The translations under genes and the position numbers were made by a program. Source: Rhizobium bangladeshense (GTDB lineage Bacteria > Pseudomonadota > Alphaproteobacteria > Rhizobiales > Rhizobiaceae). Taken from it: DNA of 64,000 nt. Positions 60,948-64,000 of the stretch are shown piece by piece; the stretch's first letter is position 1, and each line of letters opens with the position of its first letter. Below the pieces are notes generated by a model that worked only from the letters and a program-made list of their open reading frames with translations, was not told the origin of the DNA and made no database searches. The stretch lies in NCBI RefSeq assembly GCF_017357245.1, contig NZ_CP071614.1, positions 124,001 through 188,000 on the forward strand, written 5' to 3'.

Positions 60948-61655
60948 ATGGACAAGACAATCGGCAGCACGGCGGAGGCCGTTTCCGAGATCGGCGACGG
61001 TGCGACCGTGATGATCGGCGGTTTCGGCGGCTCCGGCGCGCCGATCGAGCTGATCCACGCCCTGATCGACAAGGCGCCCAAAGACTTGACTGTCATCAAC
61101 AACAATGCCGGCAACGGCCGCATCGGCATCGCCGCAATGATTGATGCCGGCCTGGTCCGGAAAATGATCTGCTCGTTTCCGCGCTCCTCGGATCCACGCG
61201 CTTTCACCGACAAATATCTCGCCGGCGAAATCGAACTCGAGCTGGTGCCGCAGGGCACGCTCGCCGAACGCATCCGCGCCGGCGGCGCCGGCATCCCGGC
61301 TTTTTACACCCCGACCGGCTACGGCACCGAACTTGCCGAGGGCAAGGTCATCGCCGAATTCGACGGCCGCCATTATGTGCAGGAGCGCTGGCTGAAGGCC
61401 GACTTCGCGATCGTGAAGGCTCGGGTCGGCGACGTCCACGGCAACCTGACCTACAACAAGGCCGGCCGCAACTTCAATCCGCTGATGTGCATGGCCGCGG
61501 CCAAGACCATCGCCCAGGTCTCCTCCATCGTGCCGGCCGGCGGCATCGATCCCGAGCATGTGGTGACGCCGGGCATCTTCGTCGATCGCGTCGTCGCCGT
61601 CCCCGATCCGCAGCAGGAAGAAGAGCTCATTCGAGCCGGAGTAGCCTACGCATGA
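60948..61655 (+). CDS. pcaI: 3-oxoadipate CoA-transferase subunit A
   Basis: Alpha subunit of the enzyme that moves CoA from succinyl-CoA to beta-ketoadipate, 235 residues. It shows GDGATVMIGGFGGSGAPIEL, NNAGNGRIGIAAMI and FYTPTGYGTELAEGK, typical of the A subunit. GAGGAGATC precedes the ATG. It is followed by the B subunit gene with a four-base overlap (61652-61655). Confidence 0.94.
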   Translation: MDKTIGSTAEAVSEIGDGATVMIGGFGGSGAPIELIHALIDKAPKDLTVINNNAGNGRIGIAAMIDAGLVRKMICSFPRSSDPRAFTDKYLAGEIELELVPQGTLAERIRAGGAGIPAFYTPTGYGTELAEGKVIAEFDGRHYVQERWLKADFAIVKARVGDVHGNLTYNKAGRNFNPLMCMAAAKTIAQVSSIVPAGGIDPEHVVTPGIFVDRVVAVPDPQQEEELIRAGVAYA

Positions 61656-62341
61656 CCATCGATATCAGGGACGACATCAAGCTTTCCAATGCGCAGATCG
61701 CCTGGCGCGCCGCTCAGGACATCGCCGACGGCGCCTATGTCAATCTCGGTATCGGCTTTCCCGAAATGGTCGCCCGCTATCAGCCGCCCGGCCGCCAGGC
61801 GATCTTCCACACCGAAAACGGCATCCTCAATTTCGGCGAGCCGCCAGTTGAAGGTGAAGAGGACTGGGACCTGATCAACGCCGGCAAGAAGGCGGTGACG
61901 CTGAAGCCGGGTGCGGCCTTCTTCCACCACGCCGACAGCTTCGCCATGGTGCGCGGCGGTCATCTCGACGTCGCGATCCTCGGCGCCTATCAGGTCGCGG
62001 AGAATGGCGATCTCGCCAACTGGCGGGTCGGCAGCAAGGGCGTGCCGGCGGTCGGCGGCGCCATGGACCTGGTGCATGGCGCCAAGCAGGTCTGCGTCAT
62101 CACCGAGCATGTCACCAAGACCGGCGAGCCGAAGCTGGTGGAGAGATGCACCTTCCCGCTGACCGGCGTCGCCTGCATCACCCGCGTCTATACGAGCCAT
62201 GCCGTCATCGACATCGTCGAGGGGCGTTTCGTGCTGCGCGAGAAGCTCGCCGCCATGTCTCTGGAGGAATTGCAGGCGATGACCGGGGCGCGACTGAACG
62301 TCGATGGGCCGGTGGCCGATCTCGTCGTTCCGAAACTCTAA
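61652..62341 (+). CDS. pcaJ: 3-oxoadipate CoA-transferase subunit B
   Basis: Beta subunit, 229 residues. The catalytic Glu that forms the CoA thioester lies in FHTENGILNFGE, and VNLGIGFPEMVARY and GGAMDLVHGAKQVCVITEH are family signatures. ATG 61652 overlaps the pcaI stop (ATGA); the open frame upstream of it is a shadow of pcaI. Confidence 0.94.
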   Translation: MTIDIRDDIKLSNAQIAWRAAQDIADGAYVNLGIGFPEMVARYQPPGRQAIFHTENGILNFGEPPVEGEEDWDLINAGKKAVTLKPGAAFFHHADSFAMVRGGHLDVAILGAYQVAENGDLANWRVGSKGVPAVGGAMDLVHGAKQVCVITEHVTKTGEPKLVERCTFPLTGVACITRVYTSHAVIDIVEGRFVLREKLAAMSLEELQAMTGARLNVDGPVADLVVPKL

Positions 62342-62351
62342 AGGGAAAGCC

Positions 62352-63557
<1,206 letters not shown>

Positions 63558-63616
63558 GCGCAAACTGAACGCCAAATATTGAGAGGCGCCGCATCTCCGG
63601 ATGAAGGTGTCGCGCC

Positions 63617-64000
63617 TCAGCCCTCCAACGCGCTTTCCTGACGCCGTCGCAGCGAGTTGAAGACGGTTTGGGGAAGCCGTAGTTTGTTATCCTCGGAGAA
63701 ACGCCGGCTCAACGCGTCGAAATCTGCATCTGGATCGGCCGTAATCAAAGCGACCTCGTCAAAGAAATCCAGTTCGGAATGCGAAAGCGTCGCATTCAAT
63801 GCTGGTTGTGCTCCCCAAACATCCCAAGGCAGGACTTCGCGACCGCTGAGAGTGGCGAGATCTCGGATCAGGTTACCGGCGATGAACCACAGACCACGAA
63901 GCTTCTCAAATTCGACGCCGAACAGATTTGGATCGAGTTCTCCGCTGCGGCATCTGCGCCAGGCCTCGGAAGCGGTCAGGAATTGGGCACGCGGCACGTC
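63617..64000 (-). CDS. Unknown protein, 5' end possibly outside window
   Basis: The minus-strand frame is open from the window edge to the stop at 63617, at least 126 residues. A GTG at 63997 could be the start, but the gene may begin further upstream. The sequence GELDPNLFGVEFEKLRGLWFIAGNLIRDLATLS is predicted helical. I recognise no family. It is convergent with pcaF. Confidence 0.55.
   Translation of the reverse strand, partial: DVPRAQFLTASEAWRRCRSGELDPNLFGVEFEKLRGLWFIAGNLIRDLATLSGREVLPWDVWGAQPALNATLSHSELDFFDEVALITADPDADFDALSRRFSEDNKLRLPQTVFNSLRRRQESALEG

Overview
The window reads as a high-GC alphaproteobacterial chromosome or plasmid segment, most likely Rhizobium or a close relative. 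The reasons are dense ABC sugar and oligosaccharide importers beside matching catabolic genes, the pcaR-pcaIJF arrangement, tail-specific protease, many ATGA-type gene overlaps, and a palindrome beginning AGAGCATGATG of a kind that recurs between rhizobial genes. No rRNA, tRNA, CRISPR array or transposase was recognised.

Layout. (1) 1-10350: a sugar-acid type catabolic locus. A minus-strand ABC importer plus an acid-sugar dehydratase (5570 down past 1) diverges from a GntR regulator and three further enolase-superfamily genes. (2) 10416-13041: a small conserved protein and a Prc/Tsp-type periplasmic protease. (3) 13175-22966: a seven-gene minus-strand operon with a hybrid adenylating ligase/carrier/acyltransferase, a class III cyclase/ATPase/TPR regulator, YcaO, TfuA, a thermolysin-like HEMGH protein and two unknown small proteins. 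It looks like an unusual peptide-modification (RiPP-like) locus. (4) 23320-36346: three related GGDEF sequences in direct orientation. The first and second bracket a fructosamine (frl-like) operon with a LacI regulator. The second (truncated) and third bracket a small toxin-like cassette: a CdtB-like nuclease gene carrying a one-base frameshift, and a divergent gene with a possible beta-pore-forming hairpin.

(5) 36496-46415: a less GC-rich defence-type island with an ABC-three-component system (nuclease-like effector, small middle component, DUF2326 ATPase), followed by an overlapping sigma-like / SNF2-RapA helicase / sacsin-type ATPase trio for which I know no named system. (6) 46628-55215: an Opp/Dpp-type importer, a GH51 arabinofuranosidase and an ArsR-type regulator with a perfect inverted-repeat operator, suggesting arabino-oligosaccharide use. 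(7) 55499-59857: an HxlR-linked cluster with a quinone-oxidoreductase-like MDR enzyme, an alpha/beta hydrolase, a GlcG/HbpS-like protein and two paralogous unknown proteins. (8) 60058-63557: pcaR and pcaIJF of the beta-ketoadipate pathway with a palindromic operator. A partial unknown gene closes the window.

All functional calls come from reading motifs and gene order by eye. No database search was run, and start codons were chosen from ribosome-binding sites and overlaps.
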